DNA of 64,000 bases, taken from assembly GCF_000001735.4 (NCBI RefSeq), contig NC_003076.8, positions 25,051,835 to 25,115,834 of the forward strand, in the 5' to 3' direction. Source of the stretch: Arabidopsis thaliana (Eukaryota; Streptophyta; Magnoliopsida; Brassicales; Brassicaceae). Positions 35,101-46,236 of this stretch are shown piece by piece (position 1 is the first letter of the stretch; every line of letters starts with the position of its first letter). A program made the position numbers and the translations under genes. The notes beneath the pieces are model-generated. The model made no database searches, was not told the DNA's origin, and saw only the letters and a list, made by a program, of their open reading frames with translations.

Positions 35101-36940
35101 CTAGCCTTCTCCGGATATAGAAAGCGAGGATCTAGGACAAGACAAGTCAAAGCACACAAGACGACAGAAGAAAATACTCAAAAGGAATTAGGTATATGGC
35201 AGGTCCCACCTTAAAAGCAATATTTTATCGTATTAGAGCTTTGTGGTCTCCACTTATAACTAAATCTCTGCCACACGTCGTCATCTTGGTGCTCGAACGA
35301 TTTGATTTGCGAACGCTTACGCTTCTCCTGTTCTCCACTCCTTGTACAAAGTTCGTGAATGTTAACACGTGGTGACCGGCTATTGAAGATCACAACAATA
35401 ATCTCCAAGGTACGAAATCTTTCAATTCAAATTTACTCGATACATAATGGGCGGTGTATTATTTAATTATAGTTTCAGATTTAGTTTGATATACTATATG
35501 CATTTTTCCTGAGAATATACAAATTATTGGCGATTGAATCATATTATAACTATTATGGCGAGGCATTTTGTATGGGACCATATAGCGTATCGACATATGT
35601 CTACGTGATAGAATTTGAACGTGGCATGATCTTAGAGGGGTTTCAAAGTTGACTATTTTTTGCAGTTATGAGCTCGATGAGTATAAGTCAATTCTCATTT
35701 GAATTTGTTCACATTATTGAGAAAGTAAAGCCTGGATTTCCAAGTTCCGAAAACGAAACTTTTATTCATTTTTATTGCATTTATGGTTTTATTTCAATTT
35801 CATTGACATACATATACACCCTACGAATAGCTTGAATATGTTGATATTTTGTAGGGAGATGGTTTTTTGTATAATGTGGCGCAATAGTGAATTAGTGATT
35901 TGTTGATTTTGAGTATTTAATTTACGTTAAGTCGTTCTTCAAAGTTCAAACAACTGAACTTGTTAAGCAAAATCTAATACTGGAAAATAATATATAAATT
36001 AGTTACCTATTTTTTTCTTAGAAATATGGAAATGATTGTTTTGTATACATGATACACCTATATAGCAATAAAAACAAACAAACTAAATGTTTTGTCTTAT
36101 TAATAGTTAGGAGAAATTAGTTTGTTGACTTAATCTCAGTGAGGATGCTCGGACTCAAAAAAGTTGCTAGGTTTGGCAAGATATGATCGATCAATTACCG
36201 ACACATAAAATTGGGACCATATATATATAGATTTTGTACTTTCATAATTTATGTTCTGTGACAATTTCATGAAAATCCCTAACAGCAACCTTATAAGTTA
36301 AAGAATCAACTAGAAAATCATTTTCATAACTTGAATAATTCGACAATTACTATTCATCGAAATTAGAGAACGTTTAAGTAATCGTTTGAAATATCGGATG
36401 GTTGTGGCTAATTATCTACTTAGAGGCTAAATGTTTACTCAACTTCGAATTTAGAGATGTATCATGTATGTATAGTGGAGTATATTAATCAAAAACTTAT
36501 GTGTGGTGTTATTACCTTATTTATTAATGTTTCGCCTTTCGTGTATATATCATTGAATTTAGGTATTTTGAGACTTCCTTACTCGCGTTTTTTTTTTAAG
36601 CTACCGTATTTTATGTTTATCAAGTGAAAGTGTTGACACCACAATCACCAACGACAATTTCAAGAATGGGCTTGGGATAGTTTATAAATTGAGCCTTTTA
36701 AGTTTTAGGCCCAAAAATTCTTCAACGTTATTGGGTCTCACTCGCTCGATTCCGTTGATAGTAATGACAAACAACAACCCAACAGAAACTGTTTGTAGAA
36801 ATCAATCCGTTTTATTTTGGGCTTGATGATGTTGTCTGTTGAGGCAAGACCACTAGAAAGGTATCAAAAACAGAGAATAACATATGAAAACAGAGCACAT
36901 AATTTTATAACTTTGCATCAAGCAATCCAAAACTTAAGAG
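29190..36940. other. 7.7-kb region with no supported gene
   Basis: The left end is MYB96 upstream sequence and the right end GSTU9 3' flank. In between, all open frames are under about 110 codons and none shows a domain, low-complexity signature or transposon protein motif that I recognise. Minor structure: a 20-bp direct repeat beginning GTGCATTGAGC at 31404 and 31441; three TTAGGGTTT-like pieces at 32298-32372; a GGTTCGAATAC box at about 32855; and a less AT-rich island at 35040-35410 with three ACGT-core motifs. For Arabidopsis a gap this long is unusual and may hold decayed transposons, distal MYB96 regulation or non-coding transcripts. Confidence 0.5.
35072..35372. promoter_or_regulatory. 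Cluster of three ACGT-core (ABRE/G-box) motifs in the gene-free region
   Basis: GTACACGTGTAC (35072-35083, a 12-bp palindrome), CCACACGTCG (35271-35280) and ACACGTGG (35365-35372) lie within 300 bp of unusually GC-rich sequence, 1.5 kb downstream of the GSTU9 stop and more than 6 kb upstream of MYB96. A minus-strand frame (35211-35408, 65 codons) overlaps but is not recognisable. This is a candidate distal regulatory element or the promoter of an unannotated transcript. Confidence 0.4.
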
Positions 36941-37732
36941 TTATGACTGATAAGTTTCAAGAACGGGAGAGAGAGACATCTGTCTGAAAGCCCGAAGAAT
37001 CTCTAGGATTTGTTCATAAGGAGGACTTAGATCTTTGACCACGCTGGTTTCGTTTATAGCATTGATCCACCCGTAGACACCAGGAACTATCTCTGGGTCA
37101 ATAATTTTCAGACCCAAAACTTCTTCGTGTGCCTTGTAAGGGCTAAGCAAAGTGCACATCACAATGTCTACGAGGCTCATGGTCTCGTTCGTCACAGTTG
37201 GTTCACCATCAGTGTCAGAGAAAATCTCCTTAAGCCCTTCTTTCTCTATAACGCTCAGCTTCTCCTTTACTTCTGTGAGAGCTTTCTTTTGCTCTTCTCC
37301 TTCGCTTTTCACCACTTTTATCACCAAATCGTAAAGCTGCACAATAAAAATTCAGTAAAGTTAAAAACTTGAATTAAAAAGTTAGGGTTTATCAGATTTA
37401 CTCACATGTAATTGGATGTAGTTAGCCCAAAACCGGACTTTAGATCTTCTATAAGGGTCTTCTGGCAAAATATGTGGACCGTTACTCCACGTTTCGTCGA
37501 TGTATTCAATGATAAACAAGGACTCAGAGATGGGTTTACCGTTGTGGACAAGAACCGGGATCTTCTTGTGAACCGGGTTATACCGGAGCAGGGTTTGGCT
37601 CTTGTTCTGGAGATCTTCTTGCACGAATTGGTAAGGTATGGATTTAAGCCTTAGGGCTAACTCAATCCTTTTGCTGTAAGGACTCGCGAATGATCCATGG
37701 AGTATCACTTTGTTCTCAACTTCTTCATCCAT
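36941..37732 (-). CDS. GSTU9: Tau-class glutathione S-transferase GSTU9
   Basis: Two exons (37732-37406 and 37336-36941) encode 240 residues, with the single intron at the usual tau-class position. The N-terminal thioredoxin-like domain has [17 protein letters not shown] with the catalytic Ser17, the cis-Pro region [16 protein letters not shown], and [13 protein letters not shown] for glutathione binding. The C-terminal all-helical domain (from about residue 90) carries [11 protein letters not shown] and the substrate-pocket helices. Tau GSTs are cytosolic enzymes that conjugate or reduce electrophiles and often respond to stress. GSTU9 stands alone here rather than in a GST tandem array. It is about 10-15 residues longer than most tau members because of its extended N- and C-termini. 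Confidence 0.93.
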
Positions 37733-38371
37733 TTTTTTTATTCTTCTTTAGACTTGAGAGTATTGCTTGAAACAATGGACTTTTATGCATACAGACCACA
37801 AGTGGGGATAAAAAGAAAATTCGTTAAATAGTTTGGTCAAACAACCTTGTTCATCAATCTCATAGTTGCTTGGAGAAGAGTCTTTATGACGTGTGTAAAT
37901 CATTTGAATTTTGTTATTCAAACTCGACAATCGTCACAAAACCCCAATAAACTGGTGCCGTGTCATTATCCACCGAGTTTAGTGGCACGTAATGCATTGG
38001 ATCACGACCAAAACTAAATAATTGTAATCTAAATTAAAGGCTTATTTTGTTCCCTTTACTAGAATAAAAAACATTGGATTCACTTTCATTAGAACAGAGG
38101 ACTGAGAAATAGAGAAATGTGAGATTGATGAAATCGAACGGTCAGAAAACTACCACCAACTTTACTTATTTAGGTTTCAGATCAAGCCACGTGGCTAAAT
38201 TACCTATTGACTCCTCTCATAGTCACGGACACGTGTTCACAAGCCCTGCTTACTTCATATAGTAGTCTTGCCCAAAACACAAACAGAGAAAGCTAAGAAA
38301 ACTCAAAAGGCGGTGGTGAGTACTGGTGAGAGTGTGAGTGAAAAAACAAAAAAAACAATTCAACTGCAAAA
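37733..38371. promoter_or_regulatory. Bidirectional promoter region between GSTU9 and HVA22B
   Basis: Only 639 bp separate the two start codons. On the HVA22B side lie AGCCACGTGGCT (38185-38196, a perfect 12-bp palindrome with a G-box core) and ACACGTGT (38229-38236), 33 bp apart and 136-187 bp upstream of the HVA22B ATG. Paired ABREs of this kind form ABA-response complexes in barley HVA22. The same interval must hold the GSTU9 promoter. Confidence 0.6.
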
Positions 38372-39511
38372 ATGAGTTCCGGAATCGGAAGTTTAGTGAA
38401 GGTCATCTTTAAGAACTTCGATGTCATCGCTGGGTAATTTAATTAGTATTATTTAGCCTGATTATGATTTTTTTTCTCGTTTTATTTTCTCCATTAATTT
38501 GATCCTTCTTGGTGTGCAGACCTGTGATTAGCTTGGTTTATCCTCTGTAAGTTTCATACAAGTATCTCTTTATTTTCCTGAGAATATATTATATATGTCA
38601 AATCTTGAGTTCTTTTTAATTTGGATTTTGGTTTACACAGATATGCATCAGTGAGGGCAATAGAGTCGAGGAGTCATGGAGACGACAAGCAATGGTTGAC
38701 GTATTGGGCTCTCTATTCACTTATCAAACTCTTTGAGCTCACTTTTTTCAGACTCCTCGAATGGTAACTTTCACACAAAATCTCTAAACCTTTCTTGATT
38801 ACGCAAGCTACTACTTATGAAAAGAGAGTAAGGTCACAGTCACACACAATATGTTTGTTTCTAGGGCTCTTAAAATTTGTGATAAAATCGATGACTTGGA
38901 TTTTACCTACCGACCTTACTATATGAAATTTATTAAAAAGTTGGTTTGGGGGGTACATAGATTTACCTTTCTTGTAGTCCAAGTAAGGTACTTCAGGTAA
39001 CGGATGAGCTTATGTTTAACATTCCTAGACTGACTTCAGGAGATAAACTGAGCTGTATGTAACGGTGGTTCATTGATTCAATTATATAGACTGAAGTTTC
39101 GAGATTTATGGTATGATCAGGATCCCATTATATCCATACGCAAAGCTAGCCCTAACTAGTTGGTTGGTCTTACCGGGCATGAACGGTGCTGCTTATCTCT
39201 ACGAGCACTATGTGCGTTCATTCCTTTTAAGCCCACATACTGTTAACGTATGGTACGTGCCAGCCAAGAAGGATGACGACTTGGGAGCAACCGCTGGCAA
39301 ATTTACTCCAGTAAATGATTCCGGTGCGCCTCAGGAAAAGATTGTGAGCTCGGTATGACCTCTTAACTCTCTATTACTCTATAAGACCCTATTTGTGACC
39401 TAATGTTCGATCTATAAGGCACATCAATCTCTTGAACGTTTATATTTTCAGGTGGATACATCAGCAAAATATGTTGGTCATTCGGCTTTTGATGACGCCT
39501 ATATCTACTAG
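38372..39511 (+). CDS. HVA22B: HVA22-like protein b (TB2/DP1/REEP family)
   Basis: Five exons (38372-38433, 38520-38546, 38641-38763, 39121-39352, 39452-39511; the second only 27 bp) encode 167 residues. The TB2/DP1/HVA22 domain covers about residues 18-115, with hydrophobic hairpins (GPVISLVYPLYASVRAIES, WLTYWALYSLIKLFEL, then FFRLLEWIPLYPYAKLALT and WLVLPGMNGAAYLYEHY). The C-terminus is polar and ends HSAFDDAYIY. These REEP/Yop1-like proteins shape ER tubules, and in cereals HVA22 is ABA-induced and restrains vesicle traffic in aleurone cells. Splice phases all check, including the W codon split at exon 3/4. Confidence 0.95.
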
Positions 39512-41094
39512 GCTAGTAGCTAGTAAACTACTTCCGGCTAGTTGTAGCTGAGCATCCTGATCTTAGTGTATCGAAATACTTGTTTTCTCCTCTTTTTCTT
39601 TGTTTTCGGGTTTTATGAAGTTTGTTGTTACTGCTAAGGAATTTTAATATCAAAATAAATGTTAATTGAGTGAGTTATATAATTATGTAATAAAATCTGA
39701 GCACAAAAATAATAGTGAACTAAAAGGTAAGAGTCTAGACTAGCTATGATCAATTTAGTATCGTATATTGCTTTCTTCCTCGACCAATGATGAGAGAATT
39801 CAGAAACGAGGTTTTGATAGCGTAGCTCACCGCTCAGTCGCTCACGGGCTCGGAGTAGATATATTTTCTTTCAATATTCGTCGACTTACTCGACTATAAA
39901 CAAGCAGTATGAAGAAGAGTTGACACTAAAGAAATGGTAAAGCCAAAAATCTTATAGCTGTAAAGAGAATAAGAATGAGTAGGTGTACTAGCCATATATT
40001 CGTTTTCTTACCACGTTACCAAAAGCATTGTGTGTTTGAACCGGAGCTAATTAATTTGATTCTATTCACATATTGTATTTACATACATCATGTGAAGTCT
40101 GTCATGGAAATAAATGTCTCTTTTCATCGTCACGAAAATATGTTTAATTTGATGTTGTCATTCTTAAATGATTTTCTACTTTATTGTTAACAAAAGAAAT
40201 TGATTTCCTACCTTACACATATCTTGTTGGTAAAATAGACAACTAATTTTAATACCCTCATCTCAATAAATGCTATTTACACTAAATAAAGTCTGATATG
40301 AGAAATGTTACAGAATGCAATAAACAGAAAGAAATAAAAAAAAATTGCAACAAAAAATCATTCTCAATTGGGGAAGAAAATAAAGTCGAAATGATAAGTT
40401 TCATAAGAAATGTATATTTTACCATGTTTACTAAAAGGCAAGACCCACGTGGGAAGGCGTTACATATTACACAGTCCAAATCAGCATCGTTATTATTGTG
40501 AACTCTCACATTAGCTGTTACCGAAACTAACCAACAACAAGTTTTTGCCTCTTTGAGGACATTTAAATATAGAGAAATTGTTTCTTTCTTTGATTTTTTA
40601 AAAAATAAAAGAAAAATCAAAACTTAGTCTATTAAGCATCGGTCATTATCACAAATGTAATCCTAAGCATCCGTATCTAATAAGTTAAGAGTAATTTATC
40701 CACACATAGAGTTTTTTTTTTAAAAATAATTATTTATTTTCTTTAAGTGTAACGACTAATAAAATAAGTTATAATTAAATTAAGAATCAAATTCTCTCTA
40801 TCTTTTGCACTTTTTCTTCTTTGTCTATCTCTCTCTCTCTCTATCTCTAACCTTTGCTTCTCCGTCCTTTTCTCTGCTTCAGTTTTCTCTTCCTAACAAG
40901 CAAAACCCGAAACAGATCGAACCATTTTTTTCCTTTAGAAATTAAACAACAAAAATCATTTTTTTGTTTGTTTTCGGTTTCACCTAACCAAATTGATTCT
41001 CTTACCTTTTTATATCACATTGCATCTGGGTTTCCATTAGAAACAACAACAAACGAAAAAAGAGGCTTCTTTCGTTTCAGAGAGGGGTTCAAAA
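39512..41094. other. HVA22B 3' flank and EB1B promoter/leader
   Basis: The left part is HVA22B 3' UTR. A short GC-richer patch at about 39780-39880 includes ATGATGA (39788) and repeated GCTCA motifs but no D box, so I do not call a snoRNA. The right 250 bp form the EB1B leader region, with a CT microsatellite (about 40820-40850), common in plant 5' UTRs. Confidence 0.5.
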
Positions 41095-43172
41095 ATGGCG
41101 ACGAACATTGGGATGATGGATAGTGCTTACTTTGTTGGAAGGAATGAGATTCTGAGTTGGATCAATGACCGCCTTCATCTCAATCTCTCTCGTATCGAAG
41201 AGGTACTTTTATAAAAAAATTGCTGGATTTTGTAATCTGCATGTTTGTTTCCATGGATAGATTTCTCCATTGTGTGCATTGTCATGGAATTGATTTATAA
41301 AGGACGTGCCTTTCGCTTTAAAAGGGTTTTGTTTTGATAATGTCGGTGGCTTAAGAGGATTGATTTTGAGGAATGTGTTGTTGATCTGGTGCAATTTTGT
41401 TTGGTAATTTGGGGGGAATTGGGTTTCTGGAATTTGATTTCTTGTCATGATCCAACAGATTTGTCGGTGTGGTCCTCTCACTCGATTTCTTGAAATGATA
41501 TTGCTGATCTATACAACAAGTGTTTTGGGGGGAACTGGTTTATCTTTGGTTCTGTCTGATAGTTAAGGTGTTTTTGTGTGTGTTAAGATGCAACTTCATT
41601 GATTCTCTGATGGTTCTTGCTCTGTGTGTGTGTATTTGATGATTCAATGCTTAGCTAGCTTTTGGAAGCAAACTCATGTTAGTTGTTGAAATGTGTTATT
41701 GTTCTGGACCTCCCAAGTTAAAAAGATTCATTTTTTCTTAGTTGTTTGATTTTCGACTGATACACTTGCAAGTAAGCATTGAAACTGTTGTAATTCGTCT
41801 TGCTTGTGAGATTGTTTATCTAAGTGGCTTATGGTTGGGTTTTGCTAGGCTGCATCAGGTGCTGTGCAATGTCAAATGTTGGACATGACTTTTCCAGGAG
41901 TTGTGCCAATGCACAAGGTGATTTTATTATTCACATTTTATCGGCATCTCTTGTTTGCTTTTTTCACAGAGCAATCTAAATCTCCCACTTTTTAGGTTAA
42001 CTTTGAAGCAAAGAACGAGTACGAAATGATACAAAACTACAAGGTCATGCAAGAAGTCTTCACCAAATTGAAAATTACAAAGGTACTTCTTTCTCTTAGA
42101 TATCATTACATTTTGCTTGGGATAAAGTTTCTGTGTGCTAATGCTTTCAAATATGTATATTACTCACAATGCTGTTGTCTTAGCCATTGGAAGTCAACAG
42201 GCTTGTCAAAGGCCGACCACTAGACAATTTGGAGTTTCTTCAATGGTTGAAACGTTTTTGCGATTCAATAAATGGCGGCATTATGAACGAGTATGGACTT
42301 TTATACCTATTCTCTCAACTTTTAATCCAAGAACAAGTAAAAGTCTTCTTACCATCAATCCAATGGTTTCATCATTGTAGGAATTATAATCCAGTAGAAC
42401 GAAGATCAAGAGGTGGGAGAGAGAAAAGCGTAAAGGGATCTAGTAAGATCTCAAAGTCATTGCAAACAAACAATATGCATCATCCTCCTGTGGCTACTTC
42501 CAACAAACCAGCTGGTATGCCTTTGAATTTGCTTCTCTTATCCTATTGCTTGCCTATCCAAATTTTCTCAAGGTCATTGAAAATTATAACTCCTAGGTCC
42601 CAAGCAAGCAAAATCACATGGAATTGGAGGTGGGAGCAACTCATCAGCCGAAGTGCAAGCTCTGTCAAAGGAGGTAATCAAACATCTAATCATCCCTCTT
42701 AACCATTCGGTTTCATTCTTTTCTTCTTGTTAATGAAGATAGACTTATAATGAAATTTTCTTTTCACAATACCAGGTAGAAGATCTCAAGGTCTCGGTTG
42801 ATCTCTTGGAAAAAGAAAGAGATTTTTACTTCTCTAAGCTCCGGGATATAGAGATACTATGTCAGACTCCTGAACTCGATGATCTTCCGGTAAATGTCAT
42901 CATTTTTGTTGTTGATATGCTGTCTTTGTTTTTCTTAGTTTGAACTCAAACCATATATGATTTTGTTGAAACCACAATGTGTGCAGATAGTGGTAGCGGT
43001 TAAGAAGATATTATACGCAACCGATGCAAATGAATCTGTGCTAGAAGAAGCTCAAGAGTGCCTAAACCAGTCTCTAGGGCTTGAGGGTTATGAAGAAGAA
43101 GGAAAAGAGGAGGAAGAAGAAGAAGAAGAAGAAGAAGAAGAAGCAGCAGCTGCTGCAGAGACCCAAACTTAA
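41095..43172 (+). CDS. EB1B: Microtubule plus-end protein EB1B
   Basis: Eight exons (41095-41202, 41849-41917, 41996-42082, 42184-42290, 42381-42514, 42597-42673, 42776-42889, 42987-43172) encode 293 residues. The calponin-homology domain (about 13-116) contains [35 protein letters not shown] and the microtubule-binding face up to [11 protein letters not shown] basic Ser-rich linker follows. The coiled coil plus EB1 homology domain (about 190-255) contains [20 protein letters not shown] and [10 protein letters not shown], which form the hydrophobic cargo pocket. The tail is acidic poly-Glu/poly-Ala ending ETQT instead of the animal EEY. EB1B tracks growing microtubule ends and influences root growth direction. 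Intron 4 (90 bp) is in frame and open. Confidence 0.96.
43113..43143 (+). repeat. GAA microsatellite in the EB1B coding tail
   Basis: About ten uninterrupted GAA triplets encode the poly-Glu tail. They are followed by a GCA/GCT run encoding five Ala residues. Length change here would alter the acidic tail without a frameshift. Confidence 0.9.
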
Positions 43173-43538
43173 AGTTGTGACAAATAAAAGTAGAGGGCAA
43201 CAATGATCCATTGCCTTGTCTTAGAAGATAGAATCACTTGGAGAGGATGTTTGCACAATATTCAATTTACCCTAACCGGTTTTTTGGTTTTACAGTGAAC
43301 TGAACCGAATTTATTCCTTCCTAAACTTGAAAGATTATCTGATGGATTTTCATTGTATCACAAAAATGATTTTATTAAATGTTCCCCAATAAGTAAAATT
43401 AAAAATTACAAAATAAATAGTACCATTGTATTATTAAAGGGTAATGTATAATCCTACCCTCAGACCTGGCCATACGATATACTTTATAATTAAGGACTTG
43501 TTGAATTTTCACTTTAAAGAAATACAAAGTAATGGTAT
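43173..43538. other. Convergent spacer EB1B / F-box gene
   Basis: This is 366 bp between the two stop codons, so the 3' UTRs may meet or overlap. It contains the left member of a direct repeat pair (43266-43374) whose second copy lies upstream of the F-box gene. Confidence 0.6.
43266..43374 (+). repeat. Left direct repeat flanking the F-box gene
   Basis: It begins TTTACCCTAACCGGTTTT (43266-43283), which recurs exactly at 44917-44934. Downstream, GAACCGAA and CTAAACTTGAAAGATTA match the second copy (CTAAATTTGAAAGATTA) with small indels. The copies are in the same orientation, about 1.65 kb apart. Confidence 0.75.
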
Positions 43539-44801
43539 TCAAGTTTCCAAGTGGATGATGCTTTCACTCTTATCCATAAGTTTGAAACCAAAGTCCGGTA
43601 TTCCTTTGATCCCATCCTTCTTATGGTCCGGCATTGCTTGGATTTCAACCTTCCTCAGATGATTCTTCTGTATATCATAATAGAGAATGTAAAAAGGGGA
43701 ACACAAGTCACTTGGTACCAAGACAACCTCGCCGTTTTGAGTTGTGTCTACTAACGTCAATGGAATGTCGTTATCAACTAAATGCAGCTGACAAGGCTGC
43801 AAACTCAAAACTGTCCTCGACCAGTTTCCAGCATTTTCCAAGACCCATAAGTCTACCAAACCGTTTTCTTTAAGACTAGTATGATAAAAAATAGCTGGTT
43901 TCCCACCGTACTCTATAAAATCCAGAGAGTCAACATATGCAGACAACACAAGAGGCGCTTGGATAATGTTAAATTCTTCAGACCTAACGTCAAAGGTGAC
44001 AACGATATCCTGAAACATACTAGTGAAAGCAAGATAATATATAACTCCACCGATGCACAGTCCAGATCTCGTAGGAGTATGAGGTTGATCAAACTCAATT
44101 CTTTTCCAAGAACCTCCAACTTCCAGTACGAAGACCCAATGCTCCGAGATTATCGTTTCCAAATCTTGTGAGGATGATGACACAAAAGTGCAAACTACTT
44201 TGTATTGATCAAGAACAGGATCGTGCCCCAAGAAGTAGAGGAGACTATGTTCGTTTCCTTGGACAAAAATGTTGAATTTGATGGCGGGTAAGGTTACGCT
44301 CTGTCTGGTGGTGGGATTATAGAGACACGCTTTTCCGCAAACAATGTATAAAATCAAGCCACGAAGAGTCACCATATGTAGTCCTCCCATCCCTTGCATG
44401 GTCGTCAAATCTTGGTCGAAACTAGAAGGCGATGAGAATGATAGCAGTACAGACTCGCGGGGGCTGTGGCAGACCTCCCTTGAATCACACTTGTGGTCCA
44501 CCAAACTAATGTATAGACGATGTGGTCGCAGTGGAGATGCAACCGTAAGATAACGGTTGCTAAAAAATCGGGAACGGATAAGAGAAGACCACTGCTTTGA
44601 AACGCACTTGAACCTCATAAGCGATTTATGAGGCAATCTAGTCAGAATCTCGATCAGTAGATCCAAAGGAATCTCCGGTGCCACAAAAAAATCTTCTCCT
44701 CTTTGTCTTCTTCTTCTTCTTTTTCTTCCTCTTCTCATAATCGCCTTTGAAGACCTCTTCTTCCATTGAAAAGATGAAATCAGAGCTACAGACAAACGCA
44801 T
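43539..44801 (-). CDS. F-box protein with C-terminal F-box-associated (FBA) domain
   Basis: This intronless frame of 420 residues is probably AT5G62510. After a Lys/Arg-rich N-terminus, the F-box spans about residues 41-85 ([20 protein letters not shown], then [18 protein letters not shown]). The remaining 300 residues match the FBA type 3 pattern of the large Brassicaceae F-box family ([57 protein letters not shown]). Such proteins are substrate receptors in SCF ubiquitin ligases, with targets mostly unknown. A second ATG 21 codons downstream (MRRGRKRR) could be the real start, because the first residues are atypical. No frameshift or premature stop is present, so it may be active. It is flanked by direct repeats and seems to be an insertion relative to its neighbours. 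Confidence 0.85.
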
Positions 44802-44916
44802 GGCTACTACTACAAACTTGTATATCCAAATTCTAGGGTTGTGACAGTTTTATAAAGTAGAGGACGATGATCGTCTCTAATCAACAGTTTTCCTTTTGTT
44901 GATTAGGAAAAGAAAG

Positions 44917-45030
44917 TTTACCCTAACCGGTTTTCTTCGGTTTTAAAAATGAACCGAAACCCAATATATACGGTATGTTCCTAAATTTGAAAGATTACCG
45001 GATTGGTTTTTATTTGTCTCGCAATGTTCT
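44917..45030 (+). repeat. Right direct repeat flanking the F-box gene
   Basis: This is the second copy of the 43266-43374 sequence, starting 116 bp upstream of the F-box ATG. It keeps the 18-bp perfect core TTTACCCTAACCGGTTTT and the later CTAAATTTGAAAGATTA block. Confidence 0.75.
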
Positions 45031-46123
45031 TACTAGGCTTATATCGTTCATAAAATGAAGTATGGCTCAATAACAAATTATCATTGATTCATGTATGGGC
45101 TTCTGAATGAGATAATTCTAAAAAACATGCATGCTTATGATTTATGATTAAGGTAAAAAAAAAGAAAAAATTGATTAAAGTCATTTCTAGCTAATATTTG
45201 GATATCGCTAGCGGTAAGCTCATTTGAATCAAGTTTCTTTCGGGATTATTTCTAAATATTCAAAAATAAACAGAGTTACCTATTGAAAACCCAATTTATT
45301 TACCATTTCATTGCGATTAATTTAGGATTTTTTTACAATATGTTTTTTAATCAATTTGATTACTTATGCGTTTTCTTAAACAAGACTTAATTGTGCTTAT
45401 AATATGACTTTGAAACATATACGAATCTCAATTTGTTGAAAATTAAGAGTTCATACTTAGAAGACGATATGTTGTTAGTAAATAAGTTTGTATAAAGACA
45501 TTTGATTGCAATGATACAAGTCAAACACGATTTCGGTGAGTTTAACTATACTAATCTAATTTAACCTATTCATTGTAATCACACACATTCACATTGTTTG
45601 TCGATTAATTTATTTAGTTATACACTTATGTGATTCTAACTAAAATAATATTGACCTTAAAATTCATTTAAGAAATTGAAATTGGTTACGTATAAAACGT
45701 GTTACGTGTGTCGGTCGTGTCCTCTCAACTAAGAAAGACGCGATACAACACATTCTCGATGTCCACAAGCAAAGGGTAACTTCGTCATTTCCGCTTCTAC
45801 CTAAAAGCCCCACTTGATCCAAAGGATATTTTCGTCTTTTCACACCAACCAACCCGCTTAACGAACTCCAACACGGAATAGACCCCTCAAAGAAAAAAAA
45901 AACAGCTAGCGGCCGCAACTTACAAAAACTTAACCAAAGTATTTATTATGTAATAAAATAAGAAAGATATTTAGCTGTTAAATGTTTGTTTACGTCTTCT
46001 CCACGGAGAAAAAGACAAGAAACTCTGAGTTTTTGATATTTATAAAAATTGCAAAACCGACGGTAACAGAAACAAAAGGCGGTTCTTTTTTCCATATGTG
46101 TAATTATTTCCTTAAGTCATAGC

Positions 46124-46131
46124 TATAAATA
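46124..46131 (+). promoter_or_regulatory. TATA box of SRO5
   Basis: TATAAATA, 113 bp upstream of the SRO5 ATG. A clear TATA box fits a strongly stress-induced gene. Confidence 0.65.
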
Positions 46132-46236
46132 TGAACTTGGACCTCAAGTTCTTTTCCTCTCTCAAGTAACAAAATACTAATTCAAAAGCTTTATAAAGTT
46201 TCTTTTCTCATTCGGTTCTAAAGTTCCTATTTTTCA

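Larger units (their letters stand above)
44802..46236. other. Intergenic region between the F-box gene and SRO5
   Basis: The left 230 bp hold the F-box promoter and the right direct repeat. The middle is AT-rich. A less AT-rich block at 45690-45920 has no recognisable frame. The SRO5 promoter is at the right: an inverted TTCTCC-AC-GGAGAA at 45997-46010 and a TATA box at 46124. Confidence 0.5.

Noticed and set aside
39780..39880. Possible C/D snoRNA starting at ATGATGA near 39788
   Set aside because: No CTGA D box or terminal stem was found at a suitable distance.
43000..43203. Minus-strand poly-Leu ORF
   Set aside because: It is the antisense shadow of the GAA repeat in EB1B.
45997..46010. 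TTCTCC-AC-GGAGAA as a heat-shock element upstream of SRO5
   Set aside because: The spacing and triplet pattern do not fit the nGAAnnTTCn array required for an HSE.
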